Source: Pseudomonadota bacterium
Lineage (GTDB): Bacteria; Pseudomonadota; Alphaproteobacteria; Micavibrionales; UBA2020
Length of the DNA: 64,000 nt
Assembly (NCBI GenBank): GCA_021845905.1
Contig: JAJZVA010000008.1
Span: forward strand, 1 to 64,000
Direction: 5' to 3'
Shown here piece after piece: positions 10,384-18,887 of this stretch (positions are counted from its first letter, which is position 1; every line of letters starts with the position of its first letter). Made by a program: the position numbers and the translations under genes. The notes under the pieces were generated by a model. The model did no database searches, had not been told where the DNA came from, and saw only the letters and a list, made by a program, of their open reading frames with translations.

Positions 10384-11553
10384 TCACTTGCCGCAGGCGA
10401 ATTTTACGCCCTTCAATATCGCGTCGGCATTGAACTTCGCGGCGGGGACATGCTTGCCCGCGACGCTCCATGCCTTGACGAACTTGGCTGCCAGCGCATT
10501 GTGGTGAATGCTCTTCATGGCGGCGAGGGATGCCGTCTTGTTGGCGGTGATGCCATCAAAGCCATAGTGTTGCAGGTAGAGCATGCCGCGCATGGCCTGC
10601 TTGTTGCCTTCGTGCGCCGACTGGTTGAACAGCTGGAGCGCGACGTTCGTGTCTTTCGGCACGCCGCCGAGGCCGTTTTGCGCATAAAAGCCAAGGTCTT
10701 TGACGCCTTGTGCGTGGACGTGCGCATTGGTCGAGGCCGAGCGGTGGATCGCGTCCTGCACAGCGGCCGAGACATGGTGGCCTTTGATCAGATCGGCGAA
10801 CTGCTGGAGTGGCGACTCGCAGTGCACGGGCGTGACGACCGGCGCGACGTGGTGCAACGCAACCGGCGCCGGGTGAACGACGGGGTGTGGAACGACATGC
10901 ACAGGCGGTGCGGCGACAACGGGCACTGGTGTGACGGCAACGGGCGCGGGCGCGACCGGCTTGCTGAAGAGATTTTGGAAGAAGCCGTCATGGAACCCGA
11001 GATAAAGCACGGAGCCGAGAAGCGCGGCAAACGTGCTGATGCCGAAAACCTTCCGGTTTTCTTTGGAGACAAGTTCCTTGCCGTGCGCCTTGCTGAAGTA
11101 TGGGGTGAGCGTGCCGCCTTGCTTGCGCAGGTCGCGGCGGGCGAAGGCGTCGTGCACCAGCGTCGAGCCGGCGCCGACGGAAACGCCGGAGATCAGCATT
11201 GTCGCCCAGACGGGCGCGCTGGCAAGACCCGCGCCCAAAACGATGCCGGTTTGAATAACGTAGCTGACGAGCGCGCCTGCGCCCATCTTGGCGGCGAAGT
11301 TAAAAGCCTTTTTGAGAAAGCCTTTTTTGGCAGGTGGTGCGGCTGCCTGTTCCGTAACGAGGGTTTCCACAGTTGCCGGTTCAGCCGCGAGGGCTTCAGT
11401 CGCCGCAGGTTCAGTCGTTGCGGGATCCGCAGAAGGCGTAACGGCGGGCGTGACGCTTGGCGTTTCCGGCGTTGCAGAGTTGTTGTCATTTGCGCCTGGG
11501 GCAGTGTTGTTTTCGGGTTGAACCTGTTCGGGCTGTTTTTCTTGTTCGATCAT
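10384..11553 (-). CDS. Membrane protein with C-terminal Sel1-like repeats
   Basis: The ATG at 11553 follows GGAGAGAGAC. The 389-residue protein has an N-terminal disordered region rich in Glu, Pro, Thr and Ala (1-85). Two or three hydrophobic segments follow (about 95-135 and 178-195, including GVSVGAG). Next is a Pro/Val/His-rich linker (about 205-245, repeats like HPVVHPAPV). The C-terminal alpha-helical domain holds at least one Sel1/TPR-like unit (LGFYAQNGLGGVPKDTNVAL then FNQSAHEG). Sel1 repeats normally mediate protein contacts. The protein is probably anchored in the inner membrane with the repeat domain outside the bilayer. Exact role unknown. Confidence 0.6.
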   Translation of the reverse strand: MIEQEKQPEQVQPENNTAPGANDNNSATPETPSVTPAVTPSADPATTEPAATEALAAEPATVETLVTEQAAAPPAKKGFLKKAFNFAAKMGAGALVSYVIQTGIVLGAGLASAPVWATMLISGVSVGAGSTLVHDAFARRDLRKQGGTLTPYFSKAHGKELVSKENRKVFGISTFAALLGSVLYLGFHDGFFQNLFSKPVAPAPVAVTPVPVVAAPPVHVVPHPVVHPAPVALHHVAPVVTPVHCESPLQQFADLIKGHHVSAAVQDAIHRSASTNAHVHAQGVKDLGFYAQNGLGGVPKDTNVALQLFNQSAHEGNKQAMRGMLYLQHYGFDGITANKTASLAAMKSIHHNALAAKFVKAWSVAGKHVPAAKFNADAILKGVKFACGK

Positions 11554-11723
11554 GTCTCTCTCCGTGACGGGGTTTCCGTGAAATTATTAACATAAACTCA
11601 AATATCAGTAGATTGCATAAAACTACATAATCCGGCGTTCTGTCAAGTATTAATTCCGTAAAAATAAAACTCATTTCCCGGGACTGGCGCATTCCGGTTT
11701 GTTTTTATGTAGCTATTTGTTTT

Positions 11724-13010
11724 TTATATATTATTTTCCACACTTGCGACCCGCCGCATCAAAATGCCGACCGGAATATTGCAGACGCCGAGAAGCAAAA
11801 ATATTTCCGTGACCTGCATATGGAGTCTGGTCAATGCCATTGTCGCAAGTGCGCCGCCTGCCATGAAGAGGGCGTTCAGGATATTGTTCGCGGCGATGAC
11901 GCGCGAACGGTGGCTTTCCGCGCAACGCGTCTGCATGAGTGTGTAAAGCGGCACGATATAAATGCCGCCGAACATGGCGATGGCGAGCAGGCTGGTCAAA
12001 ACAGGCCATCCGGCAAAGGCGGAAAGAAATTGTCCGGCGGTGACAAGCTGCACATGCGCCGCCGCAGTCGGACTGGCGATCCACAGCGCGATGATGGAAG
12101 CCGTCATGCCAAACGCGCCCATGGGCACGTAGGCGGCGCTGATGCGGCCCTTGAGCAGCTTGTTGCAGATGAGGGAGCCGAGCGCGATGCCGACGGAGAA
12201 GACGGTTAAAAATAAAGTCACGATGCTCGCGTCTCCGCCGATGACATCCTTGCCGTAGACGGGAAACTGCGCCAGAAACGCGAAGCCCAGCAGCCAAAAC
12301 CAGGAAATGCCGATGATGGGGATGAAAACCGATCTGTTGCCTTGTGCGTAGCGGATGATGCGCCATGTCTCGGCGATGAAATTTGCGCTGATTTCGAGGC
12401 GCGGCGCGCCTGCCGGAGCAGGGGGGATTTTTCGGCTGGCCATCCATCCCGTCACGGCGACGGCGAGAATGACGAGCGAGATGACGAGGCCGCCGCCGGT
12501 TTTCAAAATGAAAATCCCGCCGATGATTGTGCCGAGCAGTATGGCGAGAAACGTTCCCGCCTCGACGAGCGCGTTGCCGCCAACCAGTTCGTTCTCCTCG
12601 AGATGTTCCGGCAGGATGCTGTATTTGAGCGGTCCGAAAAAAGCCGAATGCGTGCCGCCGAGAAAAAGAACGCCGAGAAGCATGGCGTCGTTTTGCAGCA
12701 GGAATCCCGCGGAGGCCATAAGCATCAGAACGATTTCGACGGTTTTGATGACGCGGATGAGCCGCGCCTTGTCGTACTTGTCCGCGAGTTGCCCCGCCGT
12801 CGCCGAAAACAGAAAGAACGGCAGGATGAAAATCGCCGAGGCGATCACGACCAGCTGGCGCGGATCGATGCCGGATGTCGCGGCGGCGCGGTAGGTGATG
12901 AGCATGACGAGCGCGTTTTTGAAGACGTTGTCGTTCAGTGCGCCCAGAAACTGCGTCAGGAACAGGGGCAGGAAGCGTTTTGTCTTGAGCAGGCCGAATT
13001 GCGCGGGCAT
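11724..13010 (-). CDS. MFS transporter, lysophospholipid transporter LplT-like
   Basis: The ATG at 13010 follows an AGGA ribosome site and matches the family N-terminus (LLKTKRFLPLFLTQFLGALN). The reading frame is open far upstream, but that part is antisense to the glycosidase gene and not real. About 428 residues form 12 hydrophobic helices. The NDNVFKNALV motif after helix 1, GQLADKYDKARLI between helices 2 and 3, and HSAFFGPLKYSILPE are characteristic of LplT and the N-terminal part of fused Aas proteins, which flip lysophospholipids across the inner membrane. No acyltransferase domain is attached. It is divergent from the GH1 gene, with 93 bases between them. Confidence 0.82.
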   Translation of the reverse strand: MPAQFGLLKTKRFLPLFLTQFLGALNDNVFKNALVMLITYRAAATSGIDPRQLVVIASAIFILPFFLFSATAGQLADKYDKARLIRVIKTVEIVLMLMASAGFLLQNDAMLLGVLFLGGTHSAFFGPLKYSILPEHLEENELVGGNALVEAGTFLAILLGTIIGGIFILKTGGGLVISLVILAVAVTGWMASRKIPPAPAGAPRLEISANFIAETWRIIRYAQGNRSVFIPIIGISWFWLLGFAFLAQFPVYGKDVIGGDASIVTLFLTVFSVGIALGSLICNKLLKGRISAAYVPMGAFGMTASIIALWIASPTAAAHVQLVTAGQFLSAFAGWPVLTSLLAIAMFGGIYIVPLYTLMQTRCAESHRSRVIAANNILNALFMAGGALATMALTRLHMQVTEIFLLLGVCNIPVGILMRRVASVENNI

Positions 13011-13103
13011 GTGTGTCCTGTTCGATTTTAACCTTACGTCGCCTGCCTTTTTAAGGTATTCTGCCTTTAATCTCAAGACAGTGTTGCGGCGACGGAGGAT
13101 ATC

Positions 13104-14480
13104 ATGGCAACGGACGAAGTGAAATCGATGGCGCGCGGGCTTCCGGACGGTTTCGTCTGGGGAACGGCGACGTCCTCCTATCAGATCGAGGGCGCGGCCT
13201 TCGAGGACGGAAAGAAAGCCAGCATATGGGACGACTTCGTGCGCCAGCCGGGCAGGGTGAAAAACGGCGATACGGGCGACGTGGCGTGCGACCATTATCA
13301 CCGCTTTGGCGAAGACGTCGCGTTGCTGGCCGAGCTGGGCGTGAAGGCTTACCGTTTTTCGCTGAGCTGGCCCAGGCTTTTGCCGGATGGCACGGGCGCG
13401 GTCAACCTGAAAGGCGTGGATTTTTACAAGCGTCTGCTCGGCGCGTTGCGCGAAAAAGACATCGCGCCTTACGTCACGCTCTACCATTGGGATTTGCCGT
13501 CGGCTTTGCAGGCGAAAGGCGGCTGGACGAACCGCGCGGTTGTCGGCGCTTTCGGGGAATATGTTGATGCGGTGCTGAAACACCTTGGCGCCGATATTCC
13601 CAATTTCATTATTCTGAACGAGCCTTCGGTCGTGTCCTATGTCGGGCATTATAGCGGCGATCACGCGCCGGGCCTTAGAAGCGCGGCCGCCATGTATGCG
13701 GCCATGCACCATCTCAACATGGTGCACGGAAAAAGTTACAGGCAGATCAAGGCGGCGTTCGGCGCGGCACAGGTCGCGTCCAGCTACACGCACTTCCCGA
13801 TTTATCCCGTGGATGACGATCCGAAAAATGTCGCGGCGGCCCGGCTGATGATGTCGGTCTGGTCCGACGGCTTTTTCGGCCCGGCCTTCAGGGGCGCATA
13901 CCCAGCCAATATCCACGATCATATCGCGCCTTATGTGCGCGAAGGCGATCTTGAGACGTGCCGCGCGCCGGGCGATTTTCTGGGCATCAACCATTATTGT
14001 CCGGATTACGCGATACCCGTGGACGAAGAGATTCCCGCGCGGATGGCGTACGCGCACAACGCCGGAAAAATCGACCCGATCGGCACGACCGATCTCGGCT
14101 GGCCGATCGTGCCGCGGGGGATTTACGACGCGCTGACCGATTTGAAAGAACGCTACAACCCGAAGCGCATCATCATCACCGAGGGCGGCGGCGCGTTCAA
14201 TGACGCGCCGGGCGCCGACGGAAAAGTCCACGACCAAAGACGCATCGATTATTACGACGCTTATTTAAAGGAAGCCTTCCGCGCCCGCGCGGACGGCGTG
14301 CCGCTGGACGGATATTTCGCCTGGTCGCTACTTGATAATTTCGAATGGGCGGAAGGCTACGGTCCGCGCTTCGGGCTGGTGCATGTCGATTATAAAAAGG
14401 GTTGCAGGCGCACGCCCAAGGACAGCTTTCACTGGTTCAGGGAACTGATCGGCCAGCGGAAGAGAAACGTTGCGGCGTGA
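13104..14480 (+). CDS. Glycoside hydrolase family 1 (beta-glucosidase-like)
   Basis: This 458-residue TIM-barrel retaining glycosidase opens with the GH1 signature GFVWGTATSSYQIEGA. The general acid/base Glu lies in ILNEPSVVSYVGHY (about residue 170). The nucleophile Glu lies in ITEGGGAF (about residue 357), where most members have ITENG. The aglycone-site block SLLDNFEWAEGYGPRFGLVHV closes the barrel. No signal peptide is present, so it acts in the cytoplasm on imported beta-glucosides or similar substrates. GH1 members vary widely in substrate, so the sugar cannot be fixed. Its 3' end overlaps the convergent kinase-like gene by 44 bases. The start is supported by GGAGG upstream of the ATG at 13104. 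Confidence 0.93.
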   Translation: MATDEVKSMARGLPDGFVWGTATSSYQIEGAAFEDGKKASIWDDFVRQPGRVKNGDTGDVACDHYHRFGEDVALLAELGVKAYRFSLSWPRLLPDGTGAVNLKGVDFYKRLLGALREKDIAPYVTLYHWDLPSALQAKGGWTNRAVVGAFGEYVDAVLKHLGADIPNFIILNEPSVVSYVGHYSGDHAPGLRSAAAMYAAMHHLNMVHGKSYRQIKAAFGAAQVASSYTHFPIYPVDDDPKNVAAARLMMSVWSDGFFGPAFRGAYPANIHDHIAPYVREGDLETCRAPGDFLGINHYCPDYAIPVDEEIPARMAYAHNAGKIDPIGTTDLGWPIVPRGIYDALTDLKERYNPKRIIITEGGGAFNDAPGADGKVHDQRRIDYYDAYLKEAFRARADGVPLDGYFAWSLLDNFEWAEGYGPRFGLVHVDYKKGCRRTPKDSFHWFRELIGQRKRNVAA

Positions 14481-15132
14481 GCGTTTGCGACGTCCGCAGG
14501 AGCCGGTCGATCTCCTGACGGACGAGAACGTTTATGCCCGTGTGCGTTTTCTTGTCATCGTGTATGCCCATGCCGATGGCGCTCCCCAGTTTTGACAGCG
14601 GGCCGTAGTAAGCGTCGCCGAAATCGATGATGCCTTCGAGCCTTTTTGTTTCAGGGTTGATCAGGATGTTGCCGCCGTTGATATCGGGGTTTTGCAGGTA
14701 CTGCCCGTTGCGGGGCGGAACGGCCCGCGCAAGCCGGACGACGAAGTCGGCGATGCTTTTCGCCAGATCCTGTTCTTCTTCAGGCTTCAGTGCGGGCAGG
14801 CTGTAAAGCGGAACGCCTTTGATGCGTTTCATGCCGAAAAACATGGATTTTTCACCAATATGGGTCACTTCGGGCGAGGGTAGCCCTTTTCCGGCGATGT
14901 GTTGCAGAACTTGAAAGTCCTGATCGTAATAAACGACAGTGCCGGCATTTGTCGGCCCTTTGAAAACATAGTCGCCGATGATGATCACGTTGGACATCAT
15001 GCCTTGATTGGGGATGATGACTTCTTTTCCTTCAAGCCCGTCTACTTCATGCATGACGTCTTTGTGGAAAGATTCCAGGTCTTTTGATATTTGGGGCGGG
15101 GTGTTTTTAAGATTAAATATCTGTTTTAGCAT
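14437..15132 (-). CDS. APH/choline-kinase-like protein
   Basis: The 231-residue protein resembles the C-lobe of aminoglycoside-phosphotransferase or choline-kinase folds. The segment NPDINGGNILINPETKRL corresponds to the Brenner motif HxDxxxxN, but His is replaced by Asn (or Gln) while Asp and Asn remain. EGIIDFGDAYYG supplies the metal-binding DFG-like Asp. The N-lobe is short: IIIGDYVFKG carries a possible ATP-anchoring Lys. Its substrate cannot be predicted. The 3' end overlaps the GH1 gene tail to tail, and the upstream DNA (15133-15287) is AT-rich with probable promoter sequence. Confidence 0.6.
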   Translation of the reverse strand: MLKQIFNLKNTPPQISKDLESFHKDVMHEVDGLEGKEVIIPNQGMMSNVIIIGDYVFKGPTNAGTVVYYDQDFQVLQHIAGKGLPSPEVTHIGEKSMFFGMKRIKGVPLYSLPALKPEEEQDLAKSIADFVVRLARAVPPRNGQYLQNPDINGGNILINPETKRLEGIIDFGDAYYGPLSKLGSAIGMGIHDDKKTHTGINVLVRQEIDRLLRTSQTLTPQRFSSAGRSVP

Positions 15133-15287
15133 GATTGTTTACGCCTCACTTAAATTAATATGTAAAAAATATAACAGTAAACACCCTTGTTGTCAACATA
15201 TTTATGAAAATATTTTATTGACATATTAATATAAAAAGCGTATAAACATAACGATGTTATCCACTTCAAGATGATGTGTAATCGCCA

Positions 15288-16247
15288 ATGAAACAGCAGA
15301 GCGCGCAAAAATCCCAGGCTGTGAACTTTTTATGGCTGAATCTCGATTGTCCGGCGAAGCCCGACCCTGCGGACGGCTCGATACGCAAACCGTTGCCGGA
15401 AGAGTACATTGAGAATGTCCGCGAAGCGGGCAGGCGGTATCCTGACGCGGAAATCCGTTTTTGGGTGGATTCGAAGCGGCTGACGGAAAAACAGATGAAA
15501 TATCTTCAGTGCATCGTGGAAGCCGATGTGCAGAACGTGCATGTCAGGGACTTGCGCGAAATCCCCGCCTATGAGAGCGAAAAGCTCTATAATGAGAGCG
15601 AAACCAATGAACACTGGCGCGCCAGCTACAAAAGCAAAATCTGGCTTCAGGTCGATACGGCGAAGATCCTGATTTCCCTGCAGGGCGATTTCGACCAGTC
15701 CTTTTTTGCCGATCTGGATCACGCGCATCTGGATATCGGGTCACAAGAAGTGCAGGCCATGCTGGACAAACATGGCTTGATGATCGGGAGCGCTTCTTGA
15801 GATTACCTTGGCGTGGAAAACCAGCTTTGGGGGTTCGCGCGTTCACGGCGCGGATTTTTTGAAAGCTATTACTCCGCCGCGCTCAAGTCCGCCTATATGG
15901 GGGAGAACGGTTTTATTGACTTGATCAGGATGACGAATTCTTTAAGAGAAAAGAAAAAAGCATGGTGGGGATGGAAGCGAGATGCGCTGATTCCGCTGGA
16001 TGAATTCTGCCTGCGCATCGACAGCAAGGGGCTTGCGCATGCCGAGCAACCTGGCCACGAATGGAGCGGTGCGAGGAGTGATGCGGGCACAGCGGACAAG
16101 CAGCGGAAATCATCCTTCATTCCCGCGGGCGTTCTTGAGGATATTTTTCGCGCCGCCGGCGGCGGAAAAAGCCGGATATCTCAAGCGGTCGCCGCGCAGA
16201 ATGTTCCTGCCGCAGCGCCGGGCGCGGCGCGGTCTCCGGGCATTTGA
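15288..16247 (+). pseudogene. Glycosyltransferase-like gene interrupted by an in-frame TGA
   Basis: One continuous frame runs from ATG 15288 to the stop at 16247, broken only by TGA at 15798-15800. The first 170 residues show NFLWLNLDCP, a K-I-W-L-x-V-D-T-A-K helix and FFADLDHAHLDI with a DxD-like pair, as in DXD/TcdB-type sugar transferases. Past the stop the frame continues with ENQLWGFARSRRGFFESYY and GENGFIDLI, which look like the normal next blocks of the same fold. The likely explanation is a nonsense mutation; readthrough is possible but unsupported. A GTG at 15813 could restart translation but lacks a good ribosome site. The tail (about residue 250 onward) is low-complexity Gly/Ala. 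Confidence 0.6.
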
Positions 16248-16310
16248 CTTCGCGCGCGGTTTCGATAGACTTGTCGCGCAAAATGTCATTTTTGGAAGCG
16301 TGCGATTCCC

Positions 16311-17048
16311 ATGGTTCTTTCGGTTTCAGGCCTTTGTAAAAGCTATAGCGGAAAGGCGGCCGTCGACGGCGTGTCGTTTCAGGTCGCGCCGCACGAGGTG
16401 GTCGGTTTGCTGGGCCCCAACGGCGCGGGGAAAACCACCACGATCAGCATGATCCTCGGCGTGCTGTCCGCGGATGGCGGAAAAATCGCCATCGACGGGA
16501 TAGATATCTCGGCGGCGCGGAGCCAGGCGCTGGCGCGCACCAATTTCGCCGCCGTTTACGCGGCGCTGCCCGGCAACATGACCGTGATGGAAAACCTCCG
16601 CGTCTTCGGGCTGATGTATGACGTGCAAGACCTGTCGCAACGGATTGAAAGCGTGATCACCACGTTCGATCTCGCGCCGTTCCGGCGGCAGAAATGCGGT
16701 GCGCTCTCGTCGGGCGAGCAGATGCGCGTCAATTTGGCCAAGGCGATGTTGAACAGCCCGCGGCTTTTGCTGCTGGACGAGCCGACCGCCTCGCTCGATC
16801 CTTCGGCCGCGCGGGATATCCGCGACAAGATCCGCGCTTTCGCGGCTGAAAACGAAAGCGGCGTGCTGTGGACGTCGCACAACATGCATGAAGTGGAGGT
16901 CGTGTGCGACAGGGTGCTTTTCATGTCGCGCGGAAAAATATTGCTGGAGGGCGATCCGCGCGCGCTGCCCGCCCGGCATGGCAAGGCGTCGCTGGACGAC
17001 CTGTTCGTCGCCGTCGCCCGCGAGCCGTTGACTTTGGGGGAGGCGTGA
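16311..17048 (+). CDS. ABC-2 type exporter, ATP-binding subunit
   Basis: This is a 245-residue nucleotide-binding domain. Walker A is GLLGPNGAGKTTTISM (about residue 35). The signature LSSGEQMRVNLAKA has Glu in place of the usual Gly-Gly-Gln form. Walker B reads LLLLDEPTASLDPSA and the switch His is in WTSHNMHEVE. The layout is that of NodI/DrrA-like exporters. It ends one base before the permease ATG, so the two form an operon and should assemble as a 2+2 exporter. The cargo is unknown; nearby genes for sugar transfer and cell-wall enzymes hint at an envelope molecule, but this is only positional. Confidence 0.93.
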   Translation: MVLSVSGLCKSYSGKAAVDGVSFQVAPHEVVGLLGPNGAGKTTTISMILGVLSADGGKIAIDGIDISAARSQALARTNFAAVYAALPGNMTVMENLRVFGLMYDVQDLSQRIESVITTFDLAPFRRQKCGALSSGEQMRVNLAKAMLNSPRLLLLDEPTASLDPSAARDIRDKIRAFAAENESGVLWTSHNMHEVEVVCDRVLFMSRGKILLEGDPRALPARHGKASLDDLFVAVAREPLTLGEA

Positions 17049-17049
17049 G

Positions 17050-17850
17050 ATGAACCCGCGCCGCATATCCGCCGTTTTTCTGCGCCAGTTTTATCTGATG
17101 CGCGGCAACCTGCCGCGGTTTCTGACGATCTTCGTCTGGGTGGTGGTGGATATCGTTCTTTGGGGATTCATGACCCGCTATCTCAACGGCGTGATGGGGC
17201 ATGCGTATAATTTCGTTCCCGCGATCCTCGGCGCCGTCCTGCTGTGGGGGTTCATGAACCGCGTGATGATGGGGGTCGCGATGGCCTTCATGGAGGATTG
17301 CTGGGCGCGGAACTTCCTCAACGTTTTCGCGTCGCCGATCACCATTGGGGAATATGTCTGCGGACTGGTGCTGAGCAGCGTCGCCACCAGCGTCATCGGG
17401 CTTGTCATCATGCTCGGCCTCGCGACGCTGGTTTTCGGCCTGTCGGTTTTCGCATACGGACTCATGGCGTTTCCGTTCCTGCTGGTTCTTTTCATGTGCG
17501 GCATTGCGCTCGGTGTTTTCGCCACCGGCATCATGTTGCGCTTCGGCCCGGCGGCGGAGTGGCTGATCTGGCCGATGCCCGCGGTTCTTTCGCCGTTCGC
17601 GGGTGTTTTTTATCCGCTCTCGGTTTTGCCGCGCTGGATGCAGGGGGTGGCGCACATCCTGCCTCCGTCTTATGTATTCGAGGGCATCCGCGCCATCGCC
17701 CACGGACATGCGGCCGCGCCGTCGCTGCTGGTTTGGGCGTTCGGGCTTGCCATTGTCTATATGTTGCTGGCATCGTTGTTTTTCATGCACACTTACCGCA
17801 TGGTCGTGCGCACCGGCAGGCTTGCCCGTTACAGCGCGGAGAGCGGCTAG
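17050..17850 (+). CDS. ABC-2 type exporter, permease subunit
   Basis: The 266-residue integral membrane protein has six predicted helices. It starts MNPRRISAVFLRQFYLMRGN, with a cytoplasmic amphipathic N-terminus, and ends in a short basic tail. The block MPAVLSPFAGVFYPLSVLP followed by LPPSYVFEGIRAI is the ABC-2 signature, which contributes the helix-loop before the last membrane segment. It is coupled to the ATPase gene (one-base gap). Together they would export a lipid, glycan or small hydrophobic product through the inner membrane. Confidence 0.9.
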   Translation: MNPRRISAVFLRQFYLMRGNLPRFLTIFVWVVVDIVLWGFMTRYLNGVMGHAYNFVPAILGAVLLWGFMNRVMMGVAMAFMEDCWARNFLNVFASPITIGEYVCGLVLSSVATSVIGLVIMLGLATLVFGLSVFAYGLMAFPFLLVLFMCGIALGVFATGIMLRFGPAAEWLIWPMPAVLSPFAGVFYPLSVLPRWMQGVAHILPPSYVFEGIRAIAHGHAAAPSLLVWAFGLAIVYMLLASLFFMHTYRMVVRTGRLARYSAESG

Positions 17851-17925
17851 GGATTTTTCATTAAGGCGTTCACCGCGGCAGATTTATGTGATATCTTCCT
17901 CGTAAACGCGAATGGAGAGTTTTTC

Positions 17926-18318
17926 ATGTTAGGTAATGTATTGTCGTTTTTCGGTTTTCAATCCGGGTCTTACGGTCAAGGCTCAAGACGCAAGCATATA
18001 CGCCATGGCGGCAACGGCGGGCGTGTCGTCATCGGCAACAAGGCGTATCCGGTGCATGACTGGAACATGAGCGGCATCGCTTTCGGGGCGGCGCGGGAAG
18101 CCGGTTTTTATGCCGGCGGCAGGGTCCGCATGCTGGTCGAATTCTCCCTGCCGCACGAGACGGTCTGGGCTGAGCTGGAAGCCGTCATTTTCCGCGTTGC
18201 GCAAAGCGGTCTCGCGGTCGCCCTGTTCACGGAGATGCCCGCGGCCTCCCGCCGCCAGCTGGACAGGGTTCTCGACGCGCTCCACGCGCAGGAATTCCTG
18301 CAATCGCAGGTCGCCTGA
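17926..18318 (+). CDS. PilZ-domain protein (probable c-di-GMP receptor)
   Basis: A 130-residue single PilZ domain. The two binding elements are visible: RxxxR as RKHIR (Arg22 and Arg26) and DxNxSxxG-like DWNMSGIAFG (about residues 45-54). Beta strands around VRMLVEFSLP and LEAVIFRVAQSG match the barrel, and a C-terminal helix follows. Such proteins change partner activity on binding cyclic di-GMP. It lies 2 bases before a J-domain gene, and a lytic transglycosylase follows, suggesting a co-transcribed envelope or chaperone module. There is no membrane segment, so it is cytoplasmic. Confidence 0.82.
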   Translation: MLGNVLSFFGFQSGSYGQGSRRKHIRHGGNGGRVVIGNKAYPVHDWNMSGIAFGAAREAGFYAGGRVRMLVEFSLPHETVWAELEAVIFRVAQSGLAVALFTEMPAASRRQLDRVLDALHAQEFLQSQVA

Positions 18319-18320
18319 GG

Positions 18321-18884
18321 ATGGCGGATAAAACCCATTACGATATTTTAAAAGTGACGCAGGACGCGCCGGAGGAAGTCATTGCCGCGGCCTACAAGGC
18401 GCTCGCGCGCAAATATCATCCCGACAAGGCGGGGGACAGTCTTGAAGCGATGCGCGTCATGCAGGAAATAAACATATCCTACCAGATTCTTTCCGATCCG
18501 CACAAACGCAACGAGCATGATTTGTGGATCGCGCAACAACAGGCGGGCGCAAGAAGCGCGGACAGCGCGGTCGAGGCCGCAAGCCGGAAAGCGCCGCCTG
18601 GAAAAACCCCTGCCGGCAGCGAATCTCTGGCCGAGGCCAACAAATGGAAAGCATGGGCCGCCAAGACGGCGCAGGAAGCCAAAGAGGCGCAGGAGCGGGC
18701 GGACAAGGCGCTGGCCGATCTCGCCAAGGCAAAAGCGTCGGATCGCGCCAAATGGGAAGCATGGGTCGAAAAAACCGCGCGCGATGCCAAAGAAACCAAA
18801 GAAAGAGCCGAAAAAGCCGCCGCGCAGGCCGCGAAATACGTCGAAGAGGCCTTGAAGGCCCACGCGGGGAGCGACGGTGTTTGA
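18321..18884 (+). CDS. J-domain protein with a long Ala/Lys/Glu coiled coil
   Basis: Residues 1-70 form a J domain with the DnaK-stimulating HPD in ARKYHPDKAGD. There is no G/F region or zinc finger, so it is a class III J protein. The rest is a charged helix with repeating units such as KWKAWAAKTAQEAKEAQERA and a similar copy about 45 residues later (KWEAWVEKTARDAKETKERA). This shows an internal duplication and probable coiled coil. It would direct DnaK to a specific client, possibly through the coiled coil. Spacing of 2 bases to the PilZ gene and 3 bases to the transglycosylase gene indicates one operon. Confidence 0.88.
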   Translation: MADKTHYDILKVTQDAPEEVIAAAYKALARKYHPDKAGDSLEAMRVMQEINISYQILSDPHKRNEHDLWIAQQQAGARSADSAVEAASRKAPPGKTPAGSESLAEANKWKAWAAKTAQEAKEAQERADKALADLAKAKASDRAKWEAWVEKTARDAKETKERAEKAAAQAAKYVEEALKAHAGSDGV

Positions 18885-18887
18885 GAG

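Noticed and set aside
10450-11595. 381-codon plus-strand frame opposite the Sel1-type gene
   Set aside because: Mirrors the coding frame of the real minus-strand gene, is Arg/Gly/Ala-rich and has no domain.
13011-14237. Minus-strand open frame extending the MFS gene to 837 codons
   Set aside because: It is antisense to the glycosidase, with no motifs. The MFS family N-terminus and its ribosome site are at 13010.
16921-17790. 289-codon minus frame opposite the ABC-2 permease
   Set aside because: Arg/His/Gln-rich shadow of a membrane protein gene.
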